Positions 30,941 through 45,900 of a DNA stretch of 64,000 bases are shown here, one piece after another. The number at the start of each line of letters is the position of its first letter. Within the stretch, counting starts at the first letter, position 1. The stretch covers positions 3,950,704 to 4,014,703 of the forward strand of contig JAWZYU010000034.1 in NCBI GenBank assembly GCA_038380435.1. The letters run 5' to 3'. The notes beneath the pieces were generated by a model that was not told the origin of the DNA, ran no database searches, and saw only the letters and a program-made list of their open reading frames with translations. The DNA comes from Ryuthela nishihirai. Its lineage: Eukaryota; Arthropoda; Arachnida; Araneae; Heptathelidae. A program made the translations under genes and the position numbers.

Positions 30941-33900
30941 AAGTTGGCATTATTATACTACAACTATAGATTTATCTATCTATACAAGGGGTACGCCAGT
31001 TACATACACATTTCCAGGGGGTACGTGAAGCATAAAAGGTTGAGAACCACTGATATATATGTTTAATTTTATTTCCATTGTTATACTATAACTATAGTTT
31101 TATCTATCTATACAAGGGGTACGCCAGTTACATACACATTTCCAGGGGGTACGTGAATCATAAAAGATTGAGAACCACTGATATATATGTTTAATTTTAT
31201 ATCCATTGTTATACTATAACTATAGTTTTATCTATCTATACAAGGGGTACGCCAGTTACATACACATTTCCAGGGGGTACGTGAATCATAAAAGATTGAG
31301 AACCACTGATATATATGTTTAATTTTATTTCCATTGTTATACTATAACTATAGTTTTATCTATCTATACAAGGGGTACGCCAGTTACATACACATTTCCA
31401 GGGGGTACGTGAATCATAAAAGATTGAGAACCACTGATATATATGTTTAATTTTATTTCCATTGTTATACTATAACTATAGTTTTATCTATCTATACAAG
31501 GGGTACGCCAGTTACATACACATTTCCAGGGGGTACGTGAATCATAAAAGATTGAGAACCACTGATATATATGTTTAATTTTATTTCCATTGTTATACTA
31601 TAACCATAGTTTTATCTATCTATACAAGGGGTACGCCAGGTACATACACATTTCCAGGGGGTACGTGAATCATAAAAGATTGAGAACCACTGATATATAT
31701 GTTTAATTTTATTTCCATTGTTATACTATAACTATAGTTTTATCTATCTATACAAGGGGTACGCCAGTTACATACACATTTCCAGGGGGTACGTGAATCA
31801 TAAAAGATTGAGAACCACTGATATATATGTTTAATTTTATTTCCATTGTTATACTATAACCATAGTTTTATCTATCTATACAAGGGGTACGCCAGGTACA
31901 TACACATTTCCAGGGGGTACGTCAATCATAAAAGATTGAGAACCACTGATATATATGTTTAATTTTATTTCCATTGTTATACTATAACTATAGTTTTATC
32001 TATCTATACAAGGGGTACGCCAGTTACATACACATTTCCAGGGGGTACGTGAATCATAAAAGATTGAGAACCACTGATATATATGTTTAATTTTATTTCC
32101 ATTGTTATACTATAACTATAGTTTTATCTATCTATACAAGGGGTACGCCAGTTACATACACATTTCCAGGGGGTACGTGAATCATAAAAGATTGAGAACC
32201 ACTGATATATATGTTTAATTATATTTCCATTGTTATACTATAACTATAGTTTTATCTATCTATACAAGGGGTACGCCAGTTACATACACATTTCCAGGGG
32301 GTACGTGAATCATAAAAGATTGAGAACCACTGATATATATGTTTAATTTTATTTCCATTGTTATACTATAACTATAGTTTTATCTATCTATACAAGGGGT
32401 ACGCTAGTTACATACACATTTCCAGGGGGTACGTGAATCATAAAAGATTGAGAACCACTGATATATATGTTTAATTTTATTTCCATTGTTATACTATAAC
32501 CATAGTTTTATCTATCTATACAAGGGGTACGCCAGGTACATACACATTTCCAGGGGGTACGTGAATCATAAAAGATTGAGAACCACTGATATATATATAT
32601 GTTTAATTTTATTTAAATTGTTATACTATAACTATAGTTTATCAATCTATACAAGGGGTACGCCAGTTACATACACATTTCCAGGGGGTACGTGAATCAT
32701 AAAAGATTGAGAACCACTGATATATATGTTTAATTTTATTTCCATTGTTATACTATAACTATAGTTTTATCTATCTATACAAGGGGTGCGCCAGTTACAT
32801 ACACATTTCCAGAAGGTACGTGAATCATAAAAGATTGAGAACCACTGATATATATATATGTTTAATTTTATTTAAATTGTTATACTATAACTATAGTTTA
32901 TCTATCTATACAAGGGGTACGCCAGTTACATACACATTTCCAGGGGGTACGTGAATCATAAAAGATTGAGAACCACTGATATATATGTTTAATTTTATTT
33001 CCATTGTTATACTATAACTATAGTTTTATCTATCTATACAAGGGGTACGCTAGTTACATACACATTTCCAGGGGGTACGTGAATCATAAAAGATTGAGAA
33101 CCACTGATATATATGTTTAATTTTATTTCCATTGTTATACTATAACCATAGTTTTATCTATCTATACAAGGGGTACGCCAGGTACATACACATTTCCAGG
33201 GGGTACGTGAATCATAAAAGATTGAGAACCACTGATATATATATATGTTTAATTTTATTTAAATTGTTATACTATAACTATAGTTTATCTATCTATACAA
33301 GGGGTACGCCAGTTACATACACATTTCCAGGGGGTACGTGAATCATAAAAGATTGAGAACCACTGATATATATGTTTAATTTTATTTCCATTGTTATACT
33401 ATAACTATAGTTTTATCTATCTATACAAGGGGTGCGCCAGTTACATACACATTTCCAGAAGGTACGTGAATCATAAAAGATTGAGAACCACTGATATATA
33501 TATATGTTTAATTTTATTTAAATTGTTATACTATAACTATAGTTTATCTATCTATACAAGGGGTACGCCAGTTACATACACATTTCCAGGGGGTACGTGA
33601 ATCATAAAAGATTGAGAACCACTGATATATATGTTTAATTTTATTTCCATTGTTATACTATAACTATAGTTTTATCTATTTATACAAGGGGTACGCCAGT
33701 TACATACACATTTCCAGGGGGTACGTGAATCATAAAAGATTGAGAACCACTGATATATATGTTTAATTTTATTTCCATTGTTATACTATAACTATAGTTT
33801 TATCTATCTATACAAGGGGTACGCCAGTTACATACACATTTCCAGGGGGTACGTGAATCATAAAAGATTGAGAATCACTGATATATATGTTTAATTTTAT

Positions 33901-36900
33901 TTCCATTGTTATACTATAACTATAGTTTTATCTATCTATACAAGGGGTACGCTAGTTACATACACATTTCCAGGGGGTACGTGAATCATAAAAGATTGAG
34001 AACCACTGATATATATGTTTAATTTTATTTCCATTGTTATACTATAACCATAGTTTTATCTATCTATACAAGGGGTACGCCAGGTACATACACATTTCCA
34101 GGGGGTACGTGAATCATAAAAGATTGAGAACCACTGATATATATGTTTAATTTTATTTCCATTGTTATACTATAACTATAGTTTTATCTATCTATACAAG
34201 GGGAACGCCAGTTACATACACATTTCCAGGGGGTACGTGAATCATAAAAGATTGAGAACCACTGATATATATGTTAATTTTATTTCCATTGTTATACTAT
34301 AACTATAGTTTTATCTATCTATACAAGGGGTACGCCAGTTACATACACATTTCCAGAAGGTACGTGAATCATAAAAGATTGAGAACCACTGATATATATG
34401 TTTAATTTTATTTAAATTGTTATACTATAACTATAGTTTATCTATCTATACAAGGGGTACGCCAGTTACATACACATTTCCAGGGGGTACGTGAATCATA
34501 AAAGATTGAGAACCACTGATATATATGTTTAATTTTATTTCCATTCTTATACTATAATTATAGTTTTATCTATTTATACAAGGGGTACGCCAGTTACATA
34601 CACATTTCCAGGGGGTACGTGAATCATAAAAGATTGAGAACCATTGATATATATGTTTAATTTTATTTCCATTGTTATACTATAACTATAGTTTATCTAT
34701 CTATACAAGGGGTACGCTAGTTACATACACATTTCCAGGGGGTACGTGAATCATAAAAGATTGAGAACCACTGATATATATGTTTAATTTTATTTCCATT
34801 GTTATACTATAACTATAGTTTTATCTATCTATACAAGGGGTACGCTAGTTACATACACATTTCCAGGGGGTACGTGAATCATAAAAGAATGAGAACCACT
34901 GATATATATGTTTAATTTTATTTAAATTGCTATACTATAACTATAGTTTTATCTATCTATACAAGGGGTACGCCAGGTACATACACATTTCCAGGGGGTA
35001 CGTGAATCATAAAAGATTGAGAACCACTGATATATATGTTTAATTTTATTTAAATTGCTATACTATAACTATAGTTTTATCTATCTATACAAGGGGTACG
35101 CCAGGTACATACACATTTCCAGGGGGTACGTGAATCATAAAAGATTGAGAACCACTGATATATACGTTTAATTTTATTTCCATTGTTATACTATAACTAT
35201 AGTTTTATCTATCTATACAAGGGATACGCCAGTTACATACACATTTCCAGGGGGTACGTGAATCATAAAAGATTGAGAACCACTGATATATATGTTTAAT
35301 TTTATTTCCATTGTTATACTATAACCATAGTTTTATCTATCTATACAAGGGGTACGCCAGGTACATACACATTTCCAGGGGGTACGTGAATCATAAAAGA
35401 TTGAGAACCACTGATATATATGTTTAATTTTATTTCCATTGTTATACTATAACTATAGTTTTATCTATCTATACAAGGGGTACGCCAGTTACATACACAT
35501 TTCCAGGGGGTACGTGAATCATAAAAGATTGAGAACCACTGATATATATATTTAATTTTATTTCCATTGTTATACTATAACTATAGTTTTATCTATCTAT
35601 ACAAGGGGTACGCCAGTTACATACACATTTCCAGAAGGTACGTGAATCATAAAAGATTGAGAACCACTGATATATATGTTTAATTTTATTTAAATTGTTA
35701 TACTATAACTATAGTTTATCTATCTATACAAGGGGTACGCCAGTTACATACACATTTCCAGGGGGTACGTGAATCATAAAAGATTGAGAACCACTGATAT
35801 ATATGTTTAATTTTATTTCCATTCTTATACTATAACTATAGTTTTATCTATTTATACAAGGGGTACGCCAGTTACATACACATTTCCAGGGGGTACGTGA
35901 ATCATAAAAGATTGAGAACCACTGATATATATGTTTAATTTTATTTCCATTGTTATACTATATCTATAGGTTTATCTATCTATACAAGGGGTACGCTAGT
36001 TACATACACATTTCCAGGGGGTACGTGAATCATAAAAGATTGAGAACCACTGATATATATGTTTAATTTTATTTCCATTGTTATACTATAACCATAGTTT
36101 TATCTATCTATACAAGGGGTACGCCAGGTACATACACATTTCCAGGGGGTACGTGAATCATAAAAGTTTGAGAACCACTGATATATAGGTTTAATTTTAT
36201 TTACAGTGTTATACTATAACTATAGTTTTATCTATCTATACAAGGGGTACGCCAGTTACATACACATTTCCAGGGGGTACGTGAATCATAAAAGATTGAG
36301 AACCACTGATATATATGTTTAATTTTATTTCCATTGTTATACTATAACTATAGTTTTATCTATCTATACAAGGGGTACGCCAGTTACATACACATTTCCA
36401 GAAGGTACGTGAATCATAAAAGATTGAGAACCACTGATATATATGTTTAATTTTATTTCCATTGTTATACTATAACTATAGTTTTATCTATCTATACAAG
36501 GGGTACGCCAGTTACATACACATTTCCAGAAGGTACGTGAATCATAAAAGATTGAGAACCACTGATATATATGTTTAATTTTATTTAAATTGTTATACTA
36601 TAACTATAGTTTATCTATCTATACAAGGGGTACGCCAGTTACATACACATTTCCAGGGGGTACGTGAATCATAAAAGATTGAGAACCACTGATATATATG
36701 TTTAATTTTATTTCCATTGTTATACTATAACTATAGTTTTATCTATTTATACAAGGGGTACGCCAGTTACATACACATTTCCAGGGGGTACGTGAATCAT
36801 AAAAGATTGAGAACCACTGATATATATGTTTAATTTTATTTCCATTGTTATACTATAACCATAGTTTTATCTATTTATACAAGGGGTACGCCAGTTACAT

Positions 36901-39900
36901 ACACATTTCCAGGGGGTACGTGAATCATAAAAGATTGAGAACCACTGATATATATGTTTAATTTTATTTCCATTGTTATACTATAACTATAGTTTTATCT
37001 ATCTATACAAGGGGTACGCCAGTTACATACACATTTCCAGGGGGTACGTGAATCATAAAAGATTGAGAACCACTGATATATATGTTTAATTTTATTTCCA
37101 TTGTTATACTATAACTATAGTTTTATCTATCTATACAAGGGGTACGCCAGTTACATACACATTTCCAGGGGGTACGTGAATCATAAAAGATTGAGAACCA
37201 CTGATATATATGTTTAATTTTATTTCCATTGTTATACTATAACTATAGTTTTATCTATCTATACAAGGGGTACGCCAGTTACATACACATTTCCAGGGGG
37301 TACTTGAATCATAAAAGATTGAGAACCACTGATATATATGTTTAATTTTATTTCCATTGTTATACTATAACTATAGTTTTATCTATCTATACAAGGGGTA
37401 CGCCAGTTACATACACATTTCCAGGGGGTACGTGAATCATAAAAGATTGAGAACCACTGATATATATGTTTAATTTTATTCCCATTGTTATACTATAACT
37501 ATAGTTTTAGCTATCTATACAAGGGGTACGCCAGTTACATACACATTTCCAAGGGGTACGTGAATCATAAAAGATTGAGAACCACTGATATATACGTTTA
37601 ATTTTATTACCATTGTTATACACTAACTATAGTTTTATCTATCTATACAAGGGGTACGCCAGTTACATACACATTTCCAGGGGGTACGTGAAGCATAAAA
37701 GTTTGAGAACCACTGATATATATGTTTTATTTTTTTCCCATTGTTATACTATAACTATAGTTTTATCTATCTATACAAGGGTTACGACATTTACATACAC
37801 ATTTCCAGGGGGTACGTGAAGCATAAAAGGTTGATAACCACTGATATATATGTTTAATTTTATTCCCATTGTTATATTATAACTATAGTTTTATCTATCT
37901 ATACAAAGGGTACGCCAGTTACATACTCATTTCCAGGGGGTACGTGAAGCATAAAAGGTTGAGAACCACTGATATATATGTTTAATTTTATTTCCATTGT
38001 TATACTATAACTATAGTTTTATCTATCTATACAAGGGGTACGCCAGTTACATACACATTTCCAGGGGGTACGTGAAGCATAAAAGGTTGAGAACCACTGA
38101 TATATATGTTTAATTTTATTCCCATTGTTATGCTACAACTATAGTTTTATCTATCTATACAAGGGGTACGCCAGTTACATACAGATTTCCAGGGGGAAAA
38201 GATTGAGAATCATAAAAGATTGAGAACCACTGATATATATGTTTAATTTTATTCCCATTGTTATACACTAACTATAATTTTATCTATCTATACAAGGGGT
38301 ACGCCAGTTACATACACATTTCCAGGGGGTACGTGAAGCATAAAAGGTTGAGAACCACTGATATATATGTTTAATTTTATTCCCATTGTTATACTATAAC
38401 TATAGTTTTATCTTTCTATACAAGGGGTACGCCAGTTACATACACATTTCCAGGGGGTACGTGAAGCATAAAAGGTTGAGAACCACTGATATATATGTTT
38501 AATTTTATTCCCATTGTTATACTATAACTATAGTTTTATCTATCTATACAAGGCGTACGCCAGTTACATACACATTTCCAGGGGGTACGTGAATCATAAA
38601 AGATTGAGAACCACTGATATATATGTTTAATTTTATTCCCAGTGTTATACACTAACTATAGTTTTATCTATCTATACAAGGGGTACGCCAGTTACATACA
38701 CATTTCCAGGGGGTACGTGAAGCATAAAAGGTTGAGAACCACTGATATATATGTTTAATTTTATTTCCATTGTTATACTATAACTATAGTTTTATCTATC
38801 TATACAAGGGGTACGCCAGTTACATACACATTTCCAGGGGCTACGTGAATCATAAAAGATTGAGAACCACTGATATATATGTTTAATTTTATTCCCATTG
38901 TTATACTATAACTATAATTTTATCTATCTATACAAGGGGTACGCCAGTTACATACACATTTCCAGGGGGTACGTGAAGCATAAAAGTTTGAGAACCGCTG
39001 ATATATATGTTTAATTTTATTCCCATTGTTATACTATAACTATAGTTTTATCTATCTATACAAGGGGTACGCCAGTTACATACACATTTCCAGGAGGTAC
39101 GTGAAGCATAAAAGATTGAGAACCACTGATATATATGTTTAATTTTATTCCCATTGTTATACTATAACTATAGTTTTATCTATCTATACAAGGGGTACGC
39201 CAGTTACATACACATTTCCAGGGGGTACGTGAAACATAAAAGGTTGAGAACCACTGATATATATGTTTAATTTTATTCCCATTGTTATACTATAACTATA
39301 GTTTTATCTATCTATACAAGGGGTACGCCAGTTACATACACATTTCTAGGGGGTACGTGAAGCATAAAAGGTTGAGAACCACTGATATATATGTTTTATT
39401 TTATTCCCATTGTTATACTATAACTATAGTTTTATCTATCTATACAAGGGTTACGACATTTACATACACATTTCCAGGGGGTACGTGAAGCATAAAAGGT
39501 TGAGAACCACTGATATATATGTTTAATTTTATTCCCATTGTTATATTATAACTATAGTTTTATCTATCTATACAAAGGGTACGCCAGTTACATACTCATT
39601 TCCAGGGGGTACGTGAAGCATAAAAGGTTGAGAACCACTGATATATATGTTTAATTTTATTTCCATTGTTATACTATAACTATAGTTTTATCTATCTATA
39701 CAAGGGGTACGCCAGTTACATACACATTTCCAGGGGGTACGTGAAGCATAAAAGGTTGAGAACCACTGATATATATGTTTAATTTTATTCCCATTGTTAT
39801 GCTATAACTAGAGTTTTATCTATCTATACAAGGGGTACGCCAGTTACATACACATTTCCAGGGGGTACGTGAATCATAAAAGATTGAGAACCACTGATAT

Positions 39901-42900
39901 ATATGTTTAATTATACTCCCATTGTTATACATTAACTATAGTTTTATCTATCTATACAAGGGGTACGCCAGTTACATACACATTTCCAGGGGGTACGTGA
40001 AGCATAAAAGGTTGAGAACCACTGATATATATGTTTAATTTTATTCCCATTGTTATACTATAACTATTTTATCTATCTATACAAGGGGTACGCCAGTTAC
40101 ATACACATTTCCAGGGGGTACGTGAAGCATAAAAGGTTGAGAACCACTGATATATATGTTTTATTTTATTCCCATTGTTATACTATAACTATAGTTTTAT
40201 CTATCTATACAAGGGGTACGCCAGTTACATACACATTTCCAGGGGGTACGTGAAGCATAAAAGCTTGAGAACCTCTGATATATATGTTTAATTTTATTCC
40301 CATTGTTATACTATAACTATAGTTTTATCTATCTATACAAGGGGTACGCCAGTTACATACACATTTCCAGGATGTACGTGAATCATAAAAGATTGAGAAC
40401 CACTGATATATATGTTTAATTTTATTCCCATTGTTATACACTAACTATAGTTTTATCTATCTATACAAGGGGTACGCCAGTTACATACACATTTCCAGGG
40501 GGTACGTGAAGCATAAAAGGTTCAGAACCACTGATATATATGTTTAATTTTATTCCCATTGTTATACTATAACTATAGTTTTATCTATCTATACAAGGGG
40601 TACGCCAGTTACATACACATTTCCAGGGGGTACGTGAAGCAGAAAAGTTTGAGAACCACTGATATATATGTTTTATTTTATTCCCATTGTTATACTAAAA
40701 CTATAGTTTTATCTATCTATACAAGAGGTACCCCAGTTACATACACATTTCCAGGGGGTACGTGAATCATAAAAGATTTAGAACCACTGATATATATGTT
40801 TAATTTTATTCCCATTGTTATACTATAACTATAGTTTTATCTATCTATACAAGGGGTACGCCAGTTACATACACATTTCCAGGGGGTACGTGAATCATAA
40901 AAGATTGAGAACCACTGATATATATGTTTAATATTATTCCCATTGTTATACACTAACTATAGTTTTATCTATCTATACAAGGGGTACGCCAGTTACATAC
41001 ACATTTCCAGGGGGTACGTGAAGCATAAAAGGTTGAGAACCACTGATATATATGTTTAATTTTATTCCCATTGTTATACTATAACTATAGTTTTATCTAT
41101 CTATACAAGAGGTACGCCAGTTACCTACACATTTCCAGGGGGTACGTGAATCATAAAAGATTGAGAACCACTGATATATATGTTTAATTTTATTCCCATT
41201 GTTATACACTAACTATAGTTTTATCTATCTATACAAGGGGTACGCCAGTTACATACACATTTCTAGGGGGTACGTGAAGCATAAAAGGTTGAGAACCACT
41301 GATATATATGTTTAATTTTATTCCCATTGTTATACTATAACTATAGTTTTATCTATCTATACAAGGGGTACGCCAGTTACATACACATTTCCAAGGGGTA
41401 CGTGAATCATAAAAGATTGAGAACCACTGATATATATGTTTAATTTTATTTCCATTGTTATACATAACTATAGTTTTATCTATCTATACAAGGAGTACGC
41501 CAGTTACATACACATTTCCAGGGGGTACGTGAATCATAAAAGATTGAGAACCACTGATATATACGTTTAATTTTATTTCCATTGTTATACTATAACTATA
41601 GTTTTATCTATCTATACAAGGGGTACGCCAGTTACATACACATTTCCAGGGGGTACGTGAATCATAAAAGATTGAGAACCACTGATTTATATGTTTAATT
41701 TTATTCCCATTGTTATACTATAACTATAGTTTTATCTATCTATACAAGGGGTACGCCAGTTACATACACATTTCCAGGGGGTACGTGAAGCATAAAAGGT
41801 TGAGAACCACTGATATATATTTTTTATTTTATTCCCATTGTTATACTATAACTATAGTTTTATCTATCTATACAAGGGTTACGACATTTACATACACATT
41901 TCCAGGAGGTACGTGAAGCATAAAAGGTTGAGAACCACTGATATATATGTTTAATTTTATTCCCATTGTTATACTATAACTATAGTTTTAGCTATCTATA
42001 CAAGGGGTACGCCAGTTACATACACATTTCCAAGGGGTACGTGAATCATAAAAGATTGAGAACCACTGATATATATGTTTAATTTTATTCCCATTGTTAT
42101 ACTATAACTATAGTTTTATCTATCTATACAAGGGGTACGCCACTTACATACACATTTCCAGGGGGTACGTAAAGCATAAAAGGTTGAGAACCACTGATAT
42201 ATACGTTTAATTTTATTACCATTGTTATACACTAACTATAGTTTTATCTATCTATACAAGGGGTACGCCAGTTACATACACATTTCCAGGGGGTACGTGA
42301 AGCATAAAAGGTTGAGAACCACTGATATATATGTTTTATTTTATTCCCATTGTTATACTATAACTATAGTTTTATCTATCTATACAAGGGTTACGACATT
42401 TACATACACATTTCCAGGGGGTACGTGAAGCATAAAAGGTTGATAACCACTGATATATATGTTTAATTTTATTCCCATTGTTATATTATAACTATAGTTT
42501 TATCTATCTATACAAAGGGTACGCCAGTTACATACACATTTCCAGGGGGTACGTGAAGCATAAAAAGTTGAGAACCACTGATATATATGTTTAATTTTAT
42601 TCCCATTGTTATACTATAACTATAGTTTTATCTTTCTATACAAGGGGTACGCCAGTTACATACACATTTCCAGGGGGTACGTGAAGCATAAAAGGTTGAA
42701 AACCACTGATATATATGTTTAATTTTATTCCCATTGTTATACTATAACTATAGTTTTATCTATCTATATAAGGGGTACGCCAGTTACATACACATTTCCA
42801 GGGGGTACGTGAATCATAAAAGATTGAGAACCACTGATATATATGTTTAATTTTATTCTCAGTGTTATACACTAACTATAGTTTTATCTATCTATACAAG

Positions 42901-45900
42901 GGGTACGCCAGTTACATACACATTTCCAGGGGGTACGTGAAGCATAAAAGTTTGAGAACCACTGATATATATGTTTAATTTTATTTCCATTGTTATACTA
43001 TAACTATAGTTTTATCTATCTATACAAGGGGTACGCCAGTTACATACACATTTCCAGGGGCTACGTGAAGCATAAAAGGTTGAGAACCGCTGATATATAT
43101 GTTTAATTTTATTCCCATTGTTATACTATAACTATAGTTTTATCTATCTATACAAGGGGTACGCCAGTTACATACACATTTCCAGGGGGTACGTGAAGCA
43201 TAAAAGGTTGAGAACCACTGATATATATGTTTAATTTTATTTCCATTGTTATACTATAACTATAGTTTTATCTATCTATACAAGGGGTACGCCAGTTACA
43301 TACACATTTCCAGGGGCTACGTGAATCATAAAAGATTGAGAACCACTGATATATATGTTTAATTTTATTCCCAGTGTTATACACTAACTATAGTTTTATC
43401 TATCTATACAAGGGGTACGCCAGTTACATACACATTTCCAGGGGGTACGTGAAGCATAAAAGGTTGAGAACCACTGATATATATGTTTAATTTTATTTCC
43501 ATTGTTATACTATAACTATAGTTTTATCTATCTATACAAGGGGTACGCCAGTTACATACACATTTCCAGGGGCTACGTGAATCATAAAAGATTGAGAACC
43601 ACTGATATATATGTTTAATTTTATTCCCATTGTTATACTATAACTATAGTTTTATCTATCTATACAAGGGGTACGCCAGTTACATACACATTTCCAGGGG
43701 GTACGTGAATCATAAAAGGTTGAGAACCGCTGATATATATGTTTAATTTTATTCCCATTGTTATACTATAACTATAGTTTTATCTATCTATACAAGGGGT
43801 ACGCCAGTTACATACACATTTCCAGGGGGTACGTGAAGCATAAAAGGTTGAGAACCACTGATATATATGTTTAATTTTATTCCCATTGTTATACTATAAC
43901 TATAGTTTTATCTATCTATACAAGGGGTACGCCACTTACATACACATTTCCAGGGGGTACGTGAAGCATAAAAGGTTGAGAACCACTGATATATATGTTT
44001 AATTTTATTCCCATTGTTATACACTAACTATAGTTTTATCTATCTATACAAGGGGTACGCCAGTTACATACACATTTCCAGGGGGTACGTGAAGCATAAA
44101 AGGTTGAGAACCACTGATATATATGTTTTATTTTATTCCCATTGTTATACTATAACTATAGTTTTATCTATCTATACAAGGGTTACGACATTTACATACA
44201 CATTTCCAGGGGGTACGTGAAGCATAAAAGGTTGAGAACCACTGATATATATGTTTAATTTTATTCCCATTGGTATATTATAACTATAGTTTTATCTATC
44301 TATACAAAGGGTACGCCAGTTACATACTCATTTCCAGGGGGTACGTGAAGCATAAAAGGTTGAGAACCACTGATATATATGTTTAATTTTATTTCCATTG
44401 TTATACTATAACTATAGTTTTATCTATCTATACAAGGGGTACGCCAGTTACATACACATTTCCAGGGGGTACGTGAAGCATAAAAGGTTGAGAACCACTG
44501 ATATATATGTTTAATTTTATTCCCATTGTTATGCTATAACTATAGTTTTATCTATCTATACAAGGGGTACGCCAGTTACATACACATTTCCAGGGGGTAC
44601 GTGAATCATAAAAGTTTGAGAACCACTGATATATATGTTTAATTATATTCCCATTGTTATACACTAACTATAGTTTTATATATCTATACAAGGGGTACGC
44701 CAGTTACATACACATTTCCAGGGGGTACGTGAAGCATAAAAGGTTGAGAACCACTGATATATATGTTTAATTTTATTCCCATTGTTATACTATAACTATT
44801 TTATCTATCTATACAAGGGGTACGCCAGTTACATACACATTTCCAGGGGGTACGTGAAGCATAAAAGGTTGAGAACCACTGATATATATGTTTTATTTTA
44901 TTCCCATTGTTATACTATAACTATAGTTTTATCTATCTATACAAGGGGTACGCCAGTTACATACACATTTCCAGGGGGTACGTGAAGCATAAAAGCTTGA
45001 GAACCACTGATATATATGTTTAATTTTATTCCCATTGTTATACTATAACTATAGTTTTATCTATCTATACAAGGGGTACGCCAGTTACATACACATTTCC
45101 AGGATGTACGTGAATCATAAAAGATTGAGAACCACTGATATATATGTTTAATTTTATTCCCATTGTTATACACTAACTATAATTTTATCTATCTATACAA
45201 GGGGTACGCCAGTTACATACACATTTCCAGGGGGTACGTGAAGCATAAAAGGTTCAGAACCACTGATATATATGTTTAATTTTATTCCCATTGTTATACT
45301 ATAACTATAGTTTTATCTATCTATACAAGGGGTACGCCAGTTACATACACATTTCCAGGGGGTACGTGAAGCATAAAAGGTTCAGAACCACTGATATATA
45401 TGTTTAATTTTATTCCCATTGTTATACTATAACTATAGTTTTATCTATCTATACAAGGGGTACGCCAGTTACATACACATTTCCAGGGGGTACGTGAAGC
45501 ATAAAAGGTTGAGAACCACTGATATATATGTTTTATTTTATTCCCATTGTTATACTATAACTATAGTGTTATCTATCTATACATGGGGTACCCCAGTTAC
45601 ATACACATTTCCAGGGGGTACGTGAATCATAAAAGATTTAGAACCACTGATATATATGTTTAATTTTATTCCCATTGTTATACTATAACTATAGTTTTAT
45701 CTATCTATACAAGGGGTACGCCAGTTACATACACATTTCCAGGGGGTACGTGAAGCATAAAAGGTTGAGAACCGCTGATATATATGTTTAATTTTATTCC
45801 CATTGTTATACTATAACTATAGTTTTATCTATCTATACAAGGGGTACGCCAGTTACATACACATTTCCAGGGGGTACGTGAAGCATAAAAGGTTGAGAAC

